Part shown: piece by piece, positions 8,531 through 18,966 of the stretch
How positions within the stretch are numbered: the stretch's first letter is position 1
Layout of the letters: each line of letters opens with the position of its first letter
NCBI GenBank assembly: GCA_016711285.1
Contig: JADJTG010000002.1
Span: forward strand, 496,001 to 560,000
Direction of reading: 5' to 3'
From: Sphingobacteriales bacterium
GTDB taxonomy: Bacteria > Bacteroidota > Bacteroidia > Chitinophagales > UBA2359
Length of the DNA: 64,000 bases
Position numbers and translations under genes: made by a program
The notes under the pieces: model-generated
Told to the model about the DNA's origin: nothing
The model's database searches: none
The model's input: only the letters and a program-made list of their open reading frames with translations

Positions 8531-10079
8531 ATGCAAATTATCCCTCAAATGCTGTTGCGCCAGCTTTATAACCGCTCCAGCCTTGCCAACTCGGAGCAGG
8601 GTGTTTCTTTTTCGTTGAAAAACCGCCTCAAAGATGTAACAATTACGGAATTAATTTCTGTAAAAATTAACGACAAAGAAATTAATAGACAATGGATTAC
8701 GATGGATATAGGCGACCGTCACATTGCCGCCGCCGACATCAGCAGTGCACAAACGGTGGCTTTTCCGTTGACGAAAGTATTGGCAGTGCATTGTAAAATA
8801 GAGCCGCTGCCCACCGGAAAATACCCGATTGATATTGCGGTGCGTACTCAGGAGTTCGGAAAATTGCATTTTGCCGTAGAAGACAGCATCAGCGAAACCA
8901 CCGACCACATTGTTCGTATTCCGCGCAACAACAACGATGATTATAGTGCAGAAGCCATTAAAACACGACAACAATTTGCGGCAGAGTTCAGCAATACGAA
9001 ATTGGAGCATATTTCTCATTATTCTTTTGACCCCGCCCTGCTTAGGGGAAATATTGAACACTTTACGGGCGTGGCTCAAATTCCTATCGGTTTGGCAGGT
9101 CCTCTGCGCATCAATGGCGAGCACGCACAGGGAGATTTTATCATTCCGCTTGCCACCACCGAAGGCACTTTGGTGGCTTCGTACAACAGAGGTATGAAGG
9201 TGCTGAACCTGAGTGGCGGTGTTACCTGCTCGGTAGTAGATGATGCTATGCAGCGTGCCCCCGTTTTTGTATTTGACGATGCCCGTGCTGCGAGAGACTT
9301 TGTACAGTGGATAAAGGAAAATTTCAGTAAAATTGCCGAAGAAGCCGAAGCCACTTCCAGCGTTGCCAAATTGCGCGATATAGACCCTTATTTATCCAAC
9401 AAATTTGCATTTTTGCGCTTCAACTATACCACCAGGCGATGCAGCAGGGCAAAATATGGTAGGACGTGCCACTTTTGCGGGTTGCAGTTGGATTTTAGAC
9501 GCTTATAAAGGACCTCCGATTCGTAAATTTTATTTAGAAAGTAATTTTGCCACCGACAAAAAAGCCTCGCAGGTGAATATTATGCGCACGCGCGGCAAGC
9601 GTGTAGTAGCAGAAGTGGTGATTCCGCGCGATGTGCTGATACAGAATATGCGCGTGGAGCCGGAGCAACTCGCCTATCACAGCTATGTAGCAAATGTAGG
9701 AGCGATTTTGTCGGGAGCAAACAATAATGGCTTGCATTCCGCCAACGGCATCACGGCGATGTTTATTGCTACGGGGCAAGATGTAGCCAATGTGTCAGAA
9801 TCTTCGGCGGCGGTGGTTTATACTGAAATTACGCCTGAACGCGACTTGTATATTTCCATCACAATACCTTCGCTGATAGTGGCAACACACGGCGGCGGAA
9901 CGGGTTTGGCGACCCAAAATGAGTGTTTGCGGCTTTTGGGCTGCACCGGACGCGGCAAAGTGAAAAAATTTGCCGAAATTGTGGCAGGTGTGGTATTGGC
10001 GGGAGAAATTTCGCTGGCATCGGCGATTTCCTCTTCGGATTGGGTATCGAGCCACGAGCAATACGGCAGAAACAGGTAG
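8531..10079 (+). CDS. HMG-CoA reductase (one frameshift), with an extra N-terminal domain
   Basis: This enzyme reduces 3-hydroxy-3-methylglutaryl-CoA to mevalonate, the committed step of the mevalonate route to isoprenoids. Catalytic-domain blocks are clear: TGVAQIPIGLAGPL, the glutamate in ATTEGTLVASYNRG, GDAAGQNMV, and the late ATHGGGTGLATQ with SSHEQYGRN at the C-terminus. Residues 1-150 form an N-terminal region with no relation I recognise. The frame shifts near 9428-9436 (one extra base at ACCACCAGG), just before GDAAGQNMV; the two halves overlap and join without loss of conserved sequence. An error or a very recent mutation is likely. The ATG at 8531 is preferred over a TTG two codons upstream. 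Confidence 0.88.
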
Positions 10080-10131
10080 TTATTTTTCTTAGTGCATCAG
10101 GAATTTTTCAATTATTTTTTCTATTTTCTTG

Positions 10132-10166
10132 CCACATCACCGACATTTTTAATATCGGTGATGTGG
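10132..10166 (+). terminator. Terminator after HMG-CoA reductase
   Basis: CCACATCACCGA (10132-10143) pairs perfectly with TCGGTGATGTGG (10155-10166) around an 11-nt A/T loop. It lies between the convergent HMG-CoA reductase and rimO genes and may serve both. Confidence 0.7.
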
Positions 10167-10240
10167 TAATTTATTTGTGAGGTTGGGCAGGAATGATAAA
10201 AATTTGTCCGTTTTTTTTAGATGCTTATCAAATTATCACC

Positions 10241-11568
10241 CTAAGAACTCGCCGCCAACTCTCCCACTAAATCAAATTCTCCAGCATCGCGGATATACAC
10301 TGGCGCAAAATCACCCACCCGCACATAGTTTTTTTCTGCCGATACCAATACTTCATTATCTACTTCGGGCGAGTCGTATTCGGTGCGCCCGATAAAATGT
10401 TCGCCTTCTTTGCGGTCAAAAAGCACTTTTAAGGTTTTGCCGATGAGTTTTTTGTTTTTTTCAAAAGAAATTTCCTGCTGAATCTCCATCAATGCGGCGG
10501 CACGCTCGCTTTTGGTTTCGGCGGAAACATTGTCGTCCAAGCCATAGGCGGGTGTATCTTCTTCGTGCGAGTATTCAAACACGCCCAAGCGTTCAAAACG
10601 TTGTTCGGCAACAAAATCGCATAGTTCTTCAAAATCGGTTTCGCTCTCATTCGGAAAACCCACCAACATGGTGCTTCGCAAAGCTATATCGGGTACTATG
10701 CTGCGAATATCGCTGATGAGTTTTTCGGTTTCGCTGCGCGTAATTTGACGGCGCATAGCAGTGAGCATCGCATCGCTGGCGTGTTGCAGGGGCATATCCA
10801 AATAACGGCATACTTTGGGGCAATCTGCCATAGCTTCTATCACTTCCAAAGGAAATTTGGACGGATACGCATAATGCAGGCGTATCCATTCAATGCCTTC
10901 GGCTTCGTCGTTGAGGACGTGCAACAGTTCGGGCAAAGCGCGTTTTTTGTATATATCCAAACCATAGTAGGTAAGTTCCTGAGCAATGAGCATAATTTCC
11001 TTCACGCCGTTGGCAGCCAAATGGCGAGCTTCGGCAACAATGGCTTCGATGCTTTTGGAAACGTGTTTACCGCGCATCAACGGAATGGCGCAAAAAGAGC
11101 AGGTGCGATTGCAGCCTTCCGAAATTTTGAGATAGGCATAATGGGGCGGTGTGGTGAGCCGCACCCGTTCACCGATAAGTTCGTGGCGATAGTCGGCACC
11201 GAGTTCTTCCAACAGCAAAGGCAACTCCATCGTACCGAAGTAGGCATCAACTTCGGGAATTTCGATTTCCAACTGATCTTTGTAGCGTTGACTGAGGCAA
11301 CCCGTTACATACAATTTATCTATACGCCCTTTTTGTTTGGCAGCGGCATAATGTAAAATGCTGTTGATGGATTCTTCTTTGGCGCGGTCAATAAAGCCGC
11401 AAGTGTTTACAATAACAATATCGGAACGGTTAGTACCCTCGTGCTGCACTTCAAAATCGTTGGCACTGAGTTGATTGATGAGCACTTCACTATCCACCAA
11501 ATTTTGGAGCAGCCCAAAGTTACCACATTAACACGCGGCTTGCCGCTACGAGAAAATTTTGTTTTCAT
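10241..11568 (-). CDS. rimO: Ribosomal protein S12 methylthiotransferase RimO (one frameshift)
   Basis: This radical SAM enzyme adds a methylthio group to an aspartate of ribosomal protein S12. Visible parts in order are the N-terminal MTTase domain with NTCGFIDRAKEESI, the radical SAM cluster motif CNRTCSFCAIP, RGKHVSKS, and a C-terminal TRAM domain (GRTEYDSPEVDNEV). The long uninterrupted frame begins at 11500 without the family's first cysteine motif. The missing N-terminus (MKTKFSRSGKPRVNVVTLGC) is readable from an ATG at 11568, and the two parts join if one A is added in the T4 run at 11512-11515. The whole gene is therefore annotated from 11568. Confidence 0.9.
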
Positions 11569-11781
11569 ACATTTGCAAAGTTGCGCATTTTTTCAGAAAA
11601 ACAGAGAAAGTTTAGAAAAAGGCTACTGAATAATGCTAAAACAATTTATTAATTGCGTACTTATTATGCCGTATTACACCACCGCAACGCCGTTATTGAA
11701 GTCGGTTTTCTTGCTCTGAAGGAGACAAAAATGCTCTGTACCAATCCAAAACTGGGATAGTATCCCTATTTCAATAAAAAA

Positions 11782-11816
11782 TTCGCAGCAAAAGCCATAC
11801 TGACTTATGCTGCGAA
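11782..11816 (-). terminator. Terminator after the TonB-dependent receptor
   Basis: TTCGCAGCA (11782-11790) pairs with TGCTGCGAA (11808-11816). On the minus strand the stem is followed by a T-rich tail, as expected for an intrinsic terminator of the receptor gene that ends at 11848. Confidence 0.6.
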
Positions 11817-11847
11817 TAAAAAAACGATAATTTTTATTGACCTGTTA

Positions 11848-14103
11848 TCAATGTTCATCGGGTTTTATACCGATGCCCCAACGCATACCCACATACAACA
11901 TTCTACCATAAATAGGTCCCCACACATTAGAAGCATCAAAACCCGCCTCAAAAGGCTGCTCATAGCCGCGAATGGGATTAGCTTGGTGAAAATCGCCTAA
12001 ATTTTCGCCACCTACATAAATTTCCCACGATTTAATATGATAATTTATCTGTGCATTGAAAGTAACAAAATCTTTGCTTTGCGGCACTTTGCCATCAGCG
12101 GCAGCCACCGCCAGATTTTGTTTGCCGGTATATTGTGCCGTAGCATTAAAATGCCAGTTGCGCAAAGGCATTTTATACGAAATATTCAACAAAGCCGAAA
12201 AACGAGGCACTAAAGGCAATTGTATATCGCTCAAAGTGCCGTAAGTGATGCGCACTTCTTCCATTTTTCCGGCGAGGCGTACATCTAAACGGCGCAACAG
12301 TTCGGCATCTATCTGGGCTTGCAGGTAATTGGAATACGATTTTCCTTCCAAATTGTATATCAAAATACGATTAGGATCAGAAAAAGCATCTACAATACTT
12401 TGTTGCAAAAAATTGGTATGATACGCATCAGCCGTAAAAGTGCCTTCGCGCTCCGCAAAGCGAAATACTTGTGTAAAGTTGATGCCGTAGTTCCAAGCAA
12501 TTTCGGGTTTTAATGCTTCGCCGTTTCGCAGAGCAAAGGGGCGGCTGCTCAAAAATAAAAAAGAATTTTCGGCAAAAAGATTGGCACGCCGGAATCCGCG
12601 CCCCACCGATGCCCGCAGCGAAGATAACTCCGAAAAATTATATTTGGCGTGCAAGCGCGGCGTTACAAAAAATCCGTACAAATTGTGATGGTCTAAGCGC
12701 AAACCCGCCAAAAAACTGAATTTGTGTTCGCGGATATAGTTGTATTCGGCAAAGACCCCCGGCACTTGCTCGCGGCGCGAAAAGAGGCTGTCGGCGACTT
12801 GCTCCTGATAATGGTCGTTGATAAAACTCGCCCCCGTTTTGAACACATGGTCGCTCGTACCCAAAATGGTCTGATAAATCAAATTGCCGTAAAAGCTTTT
12901 CTGAACGGCATCGTAATCCGTTTTTCCGAAAAACGCATTTTGGTCGTGATAAATACCTTGCAGTTGCAAGCCCAAAGAAGTAGCGGGTTTCTCAAAAATA
13001 CGTCCCGTTTTTAGGTAAATTTCGCCGCGCTCCACCTGATTTTGAAATCCGTAATACGGGTTTTCGCCACCCAAATGGCTGTCGTGCTCGTGAAAAGCCA
13101 CCTGTCCGCCTTTGCGTGTTTCCTGCAAATATTTGATACCGAACTGCCCTTCTTGTTTTTTAAAGCGAAAATGGGTGCGGTGATAAATTTGTGCCTGTTG
13201 GCGCAGGGGCATATCCAAAAAAGTATCGCCGTTGCGGTCGTGGTGTGCATTGAGGATATTTCCGTGCAGCAGCCACAGCGATTCAAAGCCTTTGAGGGGC
13301 AGCTTGTGTCTGAAATTCAAAGAAGCCTCATAGCGTCCGGCATCGCCGGCATACACATTGACGAGTAATTTTTCGGCTTCGTGCGGTTTTTTATATTCTA
13401 CATTGATTTGTCCGGTGATAGATTCGTAGCCGTTCACTACCGACCCCACTCCTTTTGAAATTTGAATACTCTCCATCCAAGGACCCGGCACATACTCCAA
13501 ACCGTAAGTGCTAGCCAAGCCGCGCAGCGAAGGCATATTTTCGGACAACATCTGCACATAAGAACCGTCCAAACCCAACATACGGATTTCTTTTGCGCCC
13601 GTAATAGCATCGGTATAATTGACATCTACCGAAGCGTTGGTTTCAAAACTTTCGCTCAAATTACAACAGGCCGCTTTTGCCAGTTCATCGGTGGTAATTT
13701 CTTCGGCTTTGATAGATTTGAGGGTTGAAATAAAAGTAGAGCCGCGCCGCGCACGGATTTGAACTTCATCTAAACTACTATTCGCCTCCGCCAATAAAAT
13801 ATCAATACGTTCACTGTGTTGGGGAGGAATATAAAGTGTATCACTTTGGTAGCCGATAAAACTCACGATGAGCGAATCGCGGTGAGGTACGCGCTCTATT
13901 TCAAAATTGCCGTTTTCGTCACTGACAGCTCCTTTGGCAGTACCTTGCCAATATAAAAACGCACCGATAACGGAGCTTTCCTGTTGCTGTTCGTCGATTT
14001 CTTTTACCGAACCCTGCAATATAATTTGTGCCTGACTTTCCTGTATCCATAGCAAATAACCCAACACTGCCAACAAAAGCCGCAGTGAAAAAATATACTT
14101 CAT
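11848..14103 (-). CDS. TonB-dependent outer-membrane receptor, probably metal-related
   Basis: This 751-residue outer-membrane transporter has a signal peptide at residues 1-25 ending QAQ, and a carboxypeptidase-regulatory-like beta domain at about 28-115 (GSVKEIDEQQQESSVIGAFL). The plug domain is at about 120-235 (IRMLGLDGSYVQMLSENMP, KGVGSVVNGYESITGQINV), followed by a 22-strand-type barrel ending in an aromatic-rich strand (YVGMRWGIGI). The next gene upstream on the same strand is a small cysteine-rich HYC_CC_PP-like protein, a pairing seen in Bacteroidota with receptors thought to handle copper or other metals. The ligand is inferred from that context only. Confidence 0.85.
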   Translation of the reverse strand: MKYIFSLRLLLAVLGYLLWIQESQAQIILQGSVKEIDEQQQESSVIGAFLYWQGTAKGAVSDENGNFEIERVPHRDSLIVSFIGYQSDTLYIPPQHSERIDILLAEANSSLDEVQIRARRGSTFISTLKSIKAEEITTDELAKAACCNLSESFETNASVDVNYTDAITGAKEIRMLGLDGSYVQMLSENMPSLRGLASTYGLEYVPGPWMESIQISKGVGSVVNGYESITGQINVEYKKPHEAEKLLVNVYAGDAGRYEASLNFRHKLPLKGFESLWLLHGNILNAHHDRNGDTFLDMPLRQQAQIYHRTHFRFKKQEGQFGIKYLQETRKGGQVAFHEHDSHLGGENPYYGFQNQVERGEIYLKTGRIFEKPATSLGLQLQGIYHDQNAFFGKTDYDAVQKSFYGNLIYQTILGTSDHVFKTGASFINDHYQEQVADSLFSRREQVPGVFAEYNYIREHKFSFLAGLRLDHHNLYGFFVTPRLHAKYNFSELSSLRASVGRGFRRANLFAENSFLFLSSRPFALRNGEALKPEIAWNYGINFTQVFRFAEREGTFTADAYHTNFLQQSIVDAFSDPNRILIYNLEGKSYSNYLQAQIDAELLRRLDVRLAGKMEEVRITYGTLSDIQLPLVPRFSALLNISYKMPLRNWHFNATAQYTGKQNLAVAAADGKVPQSKDFVTFNAQINYHIKSWEIYVGGENLGDFHQANPIRGYEQPFEAGFDASNVWGPIYGRMLYVGMRWGIGIKPDEH

Positions 14104-14245
14104 AAAAAAATGATAATTTGTAAGTGTGATAAAAAATGTAAAGAGCGATTAACAAAGTATTGGTTTTTAATACTTTATTAATTCATATTTCATTTTTCGG
14201 CTTTGCTTTTTTCGTTCTTTATAAAAAAAGCGAAACACATATCCA

Positions 14246-14746
14246 CTAACAAAGAAATTGCTCGAACAGAACAAAAAATTCTGCAAAGGCAACAGGAGGA
14301 GATTTTAGATAGGGAAGGTAAAGTGCTATACAATGCGTATTGAAAGCGCATAAATCAGCAAATAAGTATTTGCTCAACTGTACCGAGAACAAGGATATAT
14401 CTACACAGCAGGCCGACCAAAATTGTATTGCCGAAATCAATAAATGGTGCTTATTGGCGATGTATTTTTCGCCATAAGAACAACAATTCTTTTTTTCGGC
14501 TGCCTGATGCGAAACAGAGATTGGTTTGTTTTTACAAGCAGAAGCAGCTTTGTTGCAACAACTTTTTTCGAAAATAACAGGGTGGCTTTCTGCTTCGCGC
14601 TCGGCGCAGGGTGTAATGGGTAACAAAGATACTTCAAACAAATCTTCGCTGAAACAACGATGCGTGTTCACTGCTATTCCGATATTGGAAAGCAGCATAC
14701 AAGCCATAGCAAACAAGCATAGCACCGATGACAACTGACGTTTCAT
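14246..14746 (-). CDS. HYC_CC_PP-like exported cysteine-rich protein
   Basis: This protein of about 166 residues has an N-terminal signal or membrane segment (residues about 5-25), then NTHRCFSED, two double-cysteine motifs (KSCCNKA and KNCCSYGEKYI) and a late PP (LKSPPVAF). That layout matches the Bacteroidota HYC_CC_PP family, although the first motif is HRC rather than HYC. Such genes sit beside TonB-dependent receptors, as here (142 bp gap, same strand). Cysteine pairs suggest metal binding; no biochemical role is established. The ATG at 14746 is chosen because the signal sequence follows it directly. Confidence 0.65.
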   Translation of the reverse strand: MKRQLSSVLCLFAMACMLLSNIGIAVNTHRCFSEDLFEVSLLPITPCAEREAESHPVIFEKSCCNKAASACKNKPISVSHQAAEKKNCCSYGEKYIANKHHLLISAIQFWSACCVDISLFSVQLSKYLFADLCAFNTHCIALYLPYLKSPPVAFAEFFVLFEQFLC

Positions 14747-14845
14747 GCGCAAAAACAGAATTGTATTGAAATACACTGCAAAAATATATCAAAATTTATT
14801 CCATTGTGTATTTTAAGGCGATAGAGGTGTTTTTTTTAATATTTT

Positions 14846-15523
14846 TTAAGGAGCTAATCGCTGTATGTTCCAAGTTTGGGTGGTTTGATGCAGCGTATAG
14901 CGCAGACGGTCGTGGAGGCGGCTGCTGCGTCCTTGCCAAAATTCAAAAGTATGCGCCTCCACGCGATAGCCGCCCCAGTGCGGCGGTTTGGGAATGACGG
15001 CGGCGGGTTGTTGTTGTTCTTCGCCCAATGCTACAAAATGCTGCACCGCCTCCTGATAGCGTAGTTCTAATTCATTTCTGCCATCAATAACTGTGCTCTG
15101 CGGCGAAGCCCAAGCTCCCAGACGACTTTGAAGGGGACGACTTTGAAAATAGGCTTCGGCGGCGGCATCGTTTTTAAGGTGCGCCACACCCTCTATGCGT
15201 ACCTGTCGTTCCAAAGCGTCCCAAAAAAACAACAAAGCCACTTTCGGATTAACGGCTATTTCATTGCCTTTGCGACTGTGGTAGTTGGTATAAAAAACAA
15301 AACCCTCTTTGCTGTATTCTTTGAGCAGCACCACACGTGCCGAAGGTTGTGCGGCAGTGTCGGCAGTGGCGAGTATCATGGCGTTGGCTTCGGCAATATC
15401 TTTGCAGTCGGCGGCGGCGGCATACCAATGCTGAAATTGCTCAAAAGGGTCGGTGGCGGCTTCGTGTTCGTGGAGGCTGTACTGCCCATAGTCGCGGCGC
15501 AGATGTGAGAGATCTTGGTTCAT
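14846..15523 (-). CDS. pdxH: Pyridoxamine 5'-phosphate oxidase
   Basis: This 225-residue FMN enzyme oxidises pyridoxine/pyridoxamine phosphate to pyridoxal 5'-phosphate (vitamin B6 pathway). Family blocks visible are the N-terminal LRRDYGQYSL, PSARVVLLKEY, GFVFYTNYHSRKG (FMN phosphate site), VRIEGVAHL, SRPLQSRLGAWASPQS, and the C-terminal HWGGYRVEAHTFEFWQGRSSRLHDR block that binds the substrate. Full length and intact. It stands alone on the minus strand next to an IS1-type insertion. Confidence 0.95.
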   Translation of the reverse strand: MNQDLSHLRRDYGQYSLHEHEAATDPFEQFQHWYAAAADCKDIAEANAMILATADTAAQPSARVVLLKEYSKEGFVFYTNYHSRKGNEIAVNPKVALLFFWDALERQVRIEGVAHLKNDAAAEAYFQSRPLQSRLGAWASPQSTVIDGRNELELRYQEAVQHFVALGEEQQQPAAVIPKPPHWGGYRVEAHTFEFWQGRSSRLHDRLRYTLHQTTQTWNIQRLAP

Positions 15524-15558
15524 ATTATTTTCTTTTGGTACTGATTAAGAATGTATGC

Positions 15559-16356
15559 TGGTGATTTTTGCAAAAAGTTGTCATATTGACAACCCAAAAG
15601 GGCAAAACCAACTTAAATTAGTATGTCTGAAATACTGGTTCAAGTGGTTTGCCCTCATTGTGAGGATACAAATGTAAAAAAAAATGGCAAAAAGCCAATG
15701 GTACTCAAAATTTCTATTGTTATAAGTGCAAAAACAATTTCAATTTGCCTACAAATACAAAGGAGCAGATCCTCGTATTAAACGGCAGGTTCGCTGTATG
15801 ACCTTCAATGGCAGTGGTATCAGAGATATTCAAAGGGTCTGTGGAATAAGCATCGCGGGCATCTTATTGATCTTGCGCAAGTGGTTCAGACAAATACAAG
15901 AGCCTATTGTTCAAGGACATTTTAAGAAGGTCCAAATTGATGAAATGTGGACTTTTGTCAAACATCGCAAACAAGGCAAACGCTGGCTTTGGTATGCTTA
16001 TGACGCAGATTCTGGTCAAATTTTAGCTTTTTACATCGGAAAACGCAATAATTCGGCTTGCAAAGCTCTGATGAGAAAACTCGCTCATTTACAAATTGAT
16101 TCCTACCGAACCGATGATTGGAAGTCTTATAAAAAAGTACATTGCTCCTCAAAAGCATATTATCGCAAAGGCTAAAACTACCCATATTGAAAGGCGAAAC
16201 CGAGATTTCAGAACACATTTAAAAAGGCTCTGTCGCCAAACCGTTTGTTTTTCTAAGAAAGATGATATGCACTACGGTATCATTAAAACTTATATCTTTC
16301 TTAGAAACAAGTTCCGTACCCCTCTTAATATTCAGCATACATTTTAAATCACTACC
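15559..16356. mobile_element. IS1-family insertion sequence
   Basis: The element is about 0.8 kb, the usual IS1 size, with one transposase gene. Weak terminal inverted repeats are visible: GGTGATTTTTGCAAAAAG at the left (from 15559) against the complement of AAATCACTACC at the right (16346-16356). A perfect hairpin, GTTGTCA-TAT-TGACAAC (15577-15593), lies just inside the left end. It is inserted between pdxH and the MATE gene without breaking either. Exact ends are uncertain. Confidence 0.6.
15623..16347 (+). pseudogene. IS1-family transposase (three single-base frame breaks)
   Basis: Read across frames, the product has an N-terminal zinc-finger (CPHCEDTNVKKNG ... YCYKCK), then YKYKGADPRIK, SGIRDIQRVCGISI, the catalytic DDE-type core (VQIDEMWTFVKHRKQ, SYRTDDWKSYKK) and a C-terminal ERRNRDFRTHLKRLCRQT. 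Frames change at A5 (15689-15693), A5 (15730-15734) and A6 (16131-16136). Each is repaired by adding or removing one A. IS1 can use a programmed -1 shift, but not three, so base-calling error or decay is more likely. Confidence 0.75.
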
Positions 16357-16367
16357 TTTCTTTTTTA

Positions 16368-17705
16368 TCATATTATCAATCTTTGTTTTCTTTTCCACAG
16401 CATAAAATAAATCTGAGACCCTATAAACAATAAGCCCCAATAAATTAATTCGGCTGCCCACACATAAGGCAAACCCACATTGTAAAAGTTAACGGCGGTG
16501 TAAGCGTATATGAGATAAATAAAAATAGCAATCATCTCTATCAGCAGCGAAGCGCGTGTAGCTCCCACTCCGATAATACCGTTGAATACAGTGCTTGCCA
16601 TAGAACATACCAACAAGGTAAGGGCGAGCAAGGGCATCAATTGACCAGCTCCGGCGATGAGTTGTTCATCGTCTGTAAAAATGCCGTTGATATGCGCCGG
16701 AAACATCAACAGCAAAACTCCCAATATCAAAGAAGCCGCCACCCCCATCAGCATAGCACGCCGCACCGACAACAATGCGTCTTTCTGTTTATTTTGCCCT
16801 ATCAGGTTGCTCACTACCGAATTTACCGCCGATGCCAAGCCCCAGGTGGGAATACCCCAAAAAGTATAAACCCATTTGGCAATGGTAGATACGCCCAAGG
16901 CGGTTTGTCCCATATTTTCAATAAAAGTAAACAACAAAAACCAACCGCCAATGCCCACCAAAAATTGTATGACCAAAGGGTAAGACAGCATCAATAATTC
17001 GTTAAAAATGGGGCGATTGAGTGTAAAAATATTTTTAAACACATGAAAACGGCGGATATGCCTGTCTGTAGCAGCATACAACAAACCGATGATGGAGGCG
17101 ATAGCTTCGGCGATAGTGGAAGCCAAACCCGAACCCGCAATGCCCATTTTTGGAAAACCGAAAGCTCCGAATATCAAACTGTAATTAAGTACCATATTGC
17201 TCAATGCCATTGCCAAGGTTACATATACAATCATGGTGGTTCTGCCGATACCGGAATACAAAGCCAAAAACACAAAACCCAAAGTGCTGAAAAAAATGCC
17301 GAAAGAGCGATATTCCAAAAATTTTAAACCGGCTTCTAAAATATCGGGTGACTGTATGAAGAAAGGTAAAATATACTGCGACCCCCAATACAGCAGCGCA
17401 AACAGAATTAAACTCAAAAAAAACTGTACGCCGATATACGTATCAAATACTGCACCTATGTTTTCGGGTTTTTCCTCTCCGGCAAAACGCGCTATCATAA
17501 TTTGTGCTCCCCTCGACACTGCATACCCTATCATTACCATAATTAAATAATAGATAGATGTAATGCCGCAGGCACTTAATTCCACCACCCCTACTCTGCC
17601 CAAAAATATAGTATCCGTAAAGCCTATAATATTTTGTACAAATTGAAACACCATAATTGGTGCTGCAATCTTTAATATATCGGTATAAGTACCTTTTAGT
17701 TGCAT
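16368..17705 (-). CDS. MATE-family multidrug/cation antiporter
   Basis: This 445-residue inner-membrane exporter of the MATE (NorM/DinF-like) family is driven by sodium or proton gradients. It has about 12 hydrophobic segments in two repeated halves. The first segment, IMVFQFVQNIIGFTDTIFLG, is typical of the N-terminal helix that lines the channel. Length is normal and the frame is intact. Substrate cannot be told from sequence. The region upstream (17745-17785) contains an imperfect hairpin of unclear role. Confidence 0.88.
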   Translation of the reverse strand: MQLKGTYTDILKIAAPIMVFQFVQNIIGFTDTIFLGRVGVVELSACGITSIYYLIMVMIGYAVSRGAQIMIARFAGEEKPENIGAVFDTYIGVQFFLSLILFALLYWGSQYILPFFIQSPDILEAGLKFLEYRSFGIFFSTLGFVFLALYSGIGRTTMIVYVTLAMALSNMVLNYSLIFGAFGFPKMGIAGSGLASTIAEAIASIIGLLYAATDRHIRRFHVFKNIFTLNRPIFNELLMLSYPLVIQFLVGIGGWFLLFTFIENMGQTALGVSTIAKWVYTFWGIPTWGLASAVNSVVSNLIGQNKQKDALLSVRRAMLMGVAASLILGVLLLMFPAHINGIFTDDEQLIAGAGQLMPLLALTLLVCSMASTVFNGIIGVGATRASLLIEMIAIFIYLIYAYTAVNFYNVGLPYVWAAELIYWGLLFIGSQIYFMLWKRKQRLII

Positions 17706-17921
17706 GAAAATATTTTTTCGTGAAAGAAGACAGTTTTTCTAATACGCTTTGAGATCTATGTTTTAAAAAAACATATCAGGTCTCACGTTTAAATTTTTGC
17801 AATGCTTTCTTTTTTTATACCAACAGTTTGAATACACAAACATAAGAAAAAAACAGTGTCTTGGTATGTGTTTTTTTGTTGCACAATTTCACATAGCAAC
17901 AGAGTTGGGTTCAAAATGTTG

Positions 17922-18899
17922 TCAATCTATCCAATTATATTGGAGGGCATCTTTGGCATGATAGGTGATGATGAGATCAGCACCGGCGCGGGCAAAAGCA
18001 TAGAGGTTTTCGCGTACTACGGCGGCTTCGTCGAGCCAGCCGTTTTGGGCGGCGGCTTTTACCATAGCATACTCGCCCGACACATTGTAGCACGCCAAAG
18101 GCAGCAATGAAGTTTGGCGCACACTTTTGATAATATCAAGAAACGCCAAAGCCGGTTTTACCATCAGCATATCAGCTCCTTCCTGCTCATCGAGGGCGGC
18201 TGCGCGGAGGGCTTCGCGGGCATTGCGAATATCCATCTGGTAGCTTTTGCGGTTGCCCTGCTGCGGTGCAGAGTTGGCGGCTTCGCGGAAAGGACCATAA
18301 TACGAAGAAGCAAATTTTACGGAATACGACATTAGTGCGGTATGCTCAAAAGCCGCCTCATCTAAGGCATTGCGTATAGCTCCTACCCTGCCGTCCATCA
18401 TATCCGAAGGAGCCACCATATCGGCTCCGGCTTCGGCGTGGCGCAGTGCCATTGTTGCCAGCAAAGGCAAAGAGGCATCATTAACAATAAGTCCGTGCTC
18501 CAATACGCCGCAGTGTCCGTGTGTGGTATAGGCGCATAAGCACACATCGGTGGCTATATACAAATCATCACCGAAAGATTTTTTGAGCGCGCGTACCGCC
18601 TCCGGTACAATACTGTGCGCACTTTGGGCGGCGGCGGCAAATTCGCTCTTCGGTTCATTTACTCCAAACAATAAAATATTTCTGATACCCAAAGACAGAC
18701 AGGTTTCCACTTCGCGCAACAAATTATCTATCGACAAATGAGCGATACCCGGCATGGAAGCAATTTCGTGCCGGATATGGTTGCCTGCAGTAACAAAAAA
18801 GGGATACATCAACATAGAAGGCGACAGGCGCGTTTCAGCAAATAATTCGCGGCTCAGTGTGCCAGTACGCAACCGCCGCATACGATGAACTAATTTCAT
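17922..18899 (-). CDS. hemB: Delta-aminolevulinic acid dehydratase (porphobilinogen synthase)
   Basis: This 325-residue enzyme condenses two 5-aminolevulinates to porphobilinogen in heme synthesis. Key residues are present: the Zn-binding cysteines in DVCLCAYTTHGHCG, the two active-site lysines in SVKFASSYYGPFR and MLMVKPAL, and DMMDGRVGAIR. Length matches the family, and the ATG at 18899 gives the usual N-terminus. A TACCTTTG promoter element lies on the minus strand at 18933-18940. It appears to be a single-gene unit. Confidence 0.96.
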   Translation of the reverse strand: MKLVHRMRRLRTGTLSRELFAETRLSPSMLMYPFFVTAGNHIRHEIASMPGIAHLSIDNLLREVETCLSLGIRNILLFGVNEPKSEFAAAAQSAHSIVPEAVRALKKSFGDDLYIATDVCLCAYTTHGHCGVLEHGLIVNDASLPLLATMALRHAEAGADMVAPSDMMDGRVGAIRNALDEAAFEHTALMSYSVKFASSYYGPFREAANSAPQQGNRKSYQMDIRNAREALRAAALDEQEGADMLMVKPALAFLDIIKSVRQTSLLPLACYNVSGEYAMVKAAAQNGWLDEAAVVRENLYAFARAGADLIITYHAKDALQYNWID

Positions 18900-18932
18900 G
18901 AAGTAATTTGATAAATATGATTAATTTTGTAG

Positions 18933-18966
18933 CAAAGGTATTTGGATTTTAGCACTTATAGTCAAA
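18933..18966 (-). promoter_or_regulatory. hemB promoter
   Basis: On the minus strand, TTTG (18963-18966) and TACCTTTG (18933-18940) are separated by 22 nt, fitting the Bacteroidota consensus, 34 nt ahead of the hemB start. Confidence 0.6.

Noticed and set aside
15623..16347. Programmed -1 frameshifting in the IS1 transposase
   Set aside because: Three separate shifts in both directions would be needed; IS1 uses at most one. Homopolymer errors or decay explain them better.
17745..17785. Possible riboswitch upstream of the MATE gene
   Set aside because: Only a simple imperfect hairpin (TGAGATCTATGTTTT against AACATATCAGGTCTCA) is visible; no known riboswitch core was recognised.
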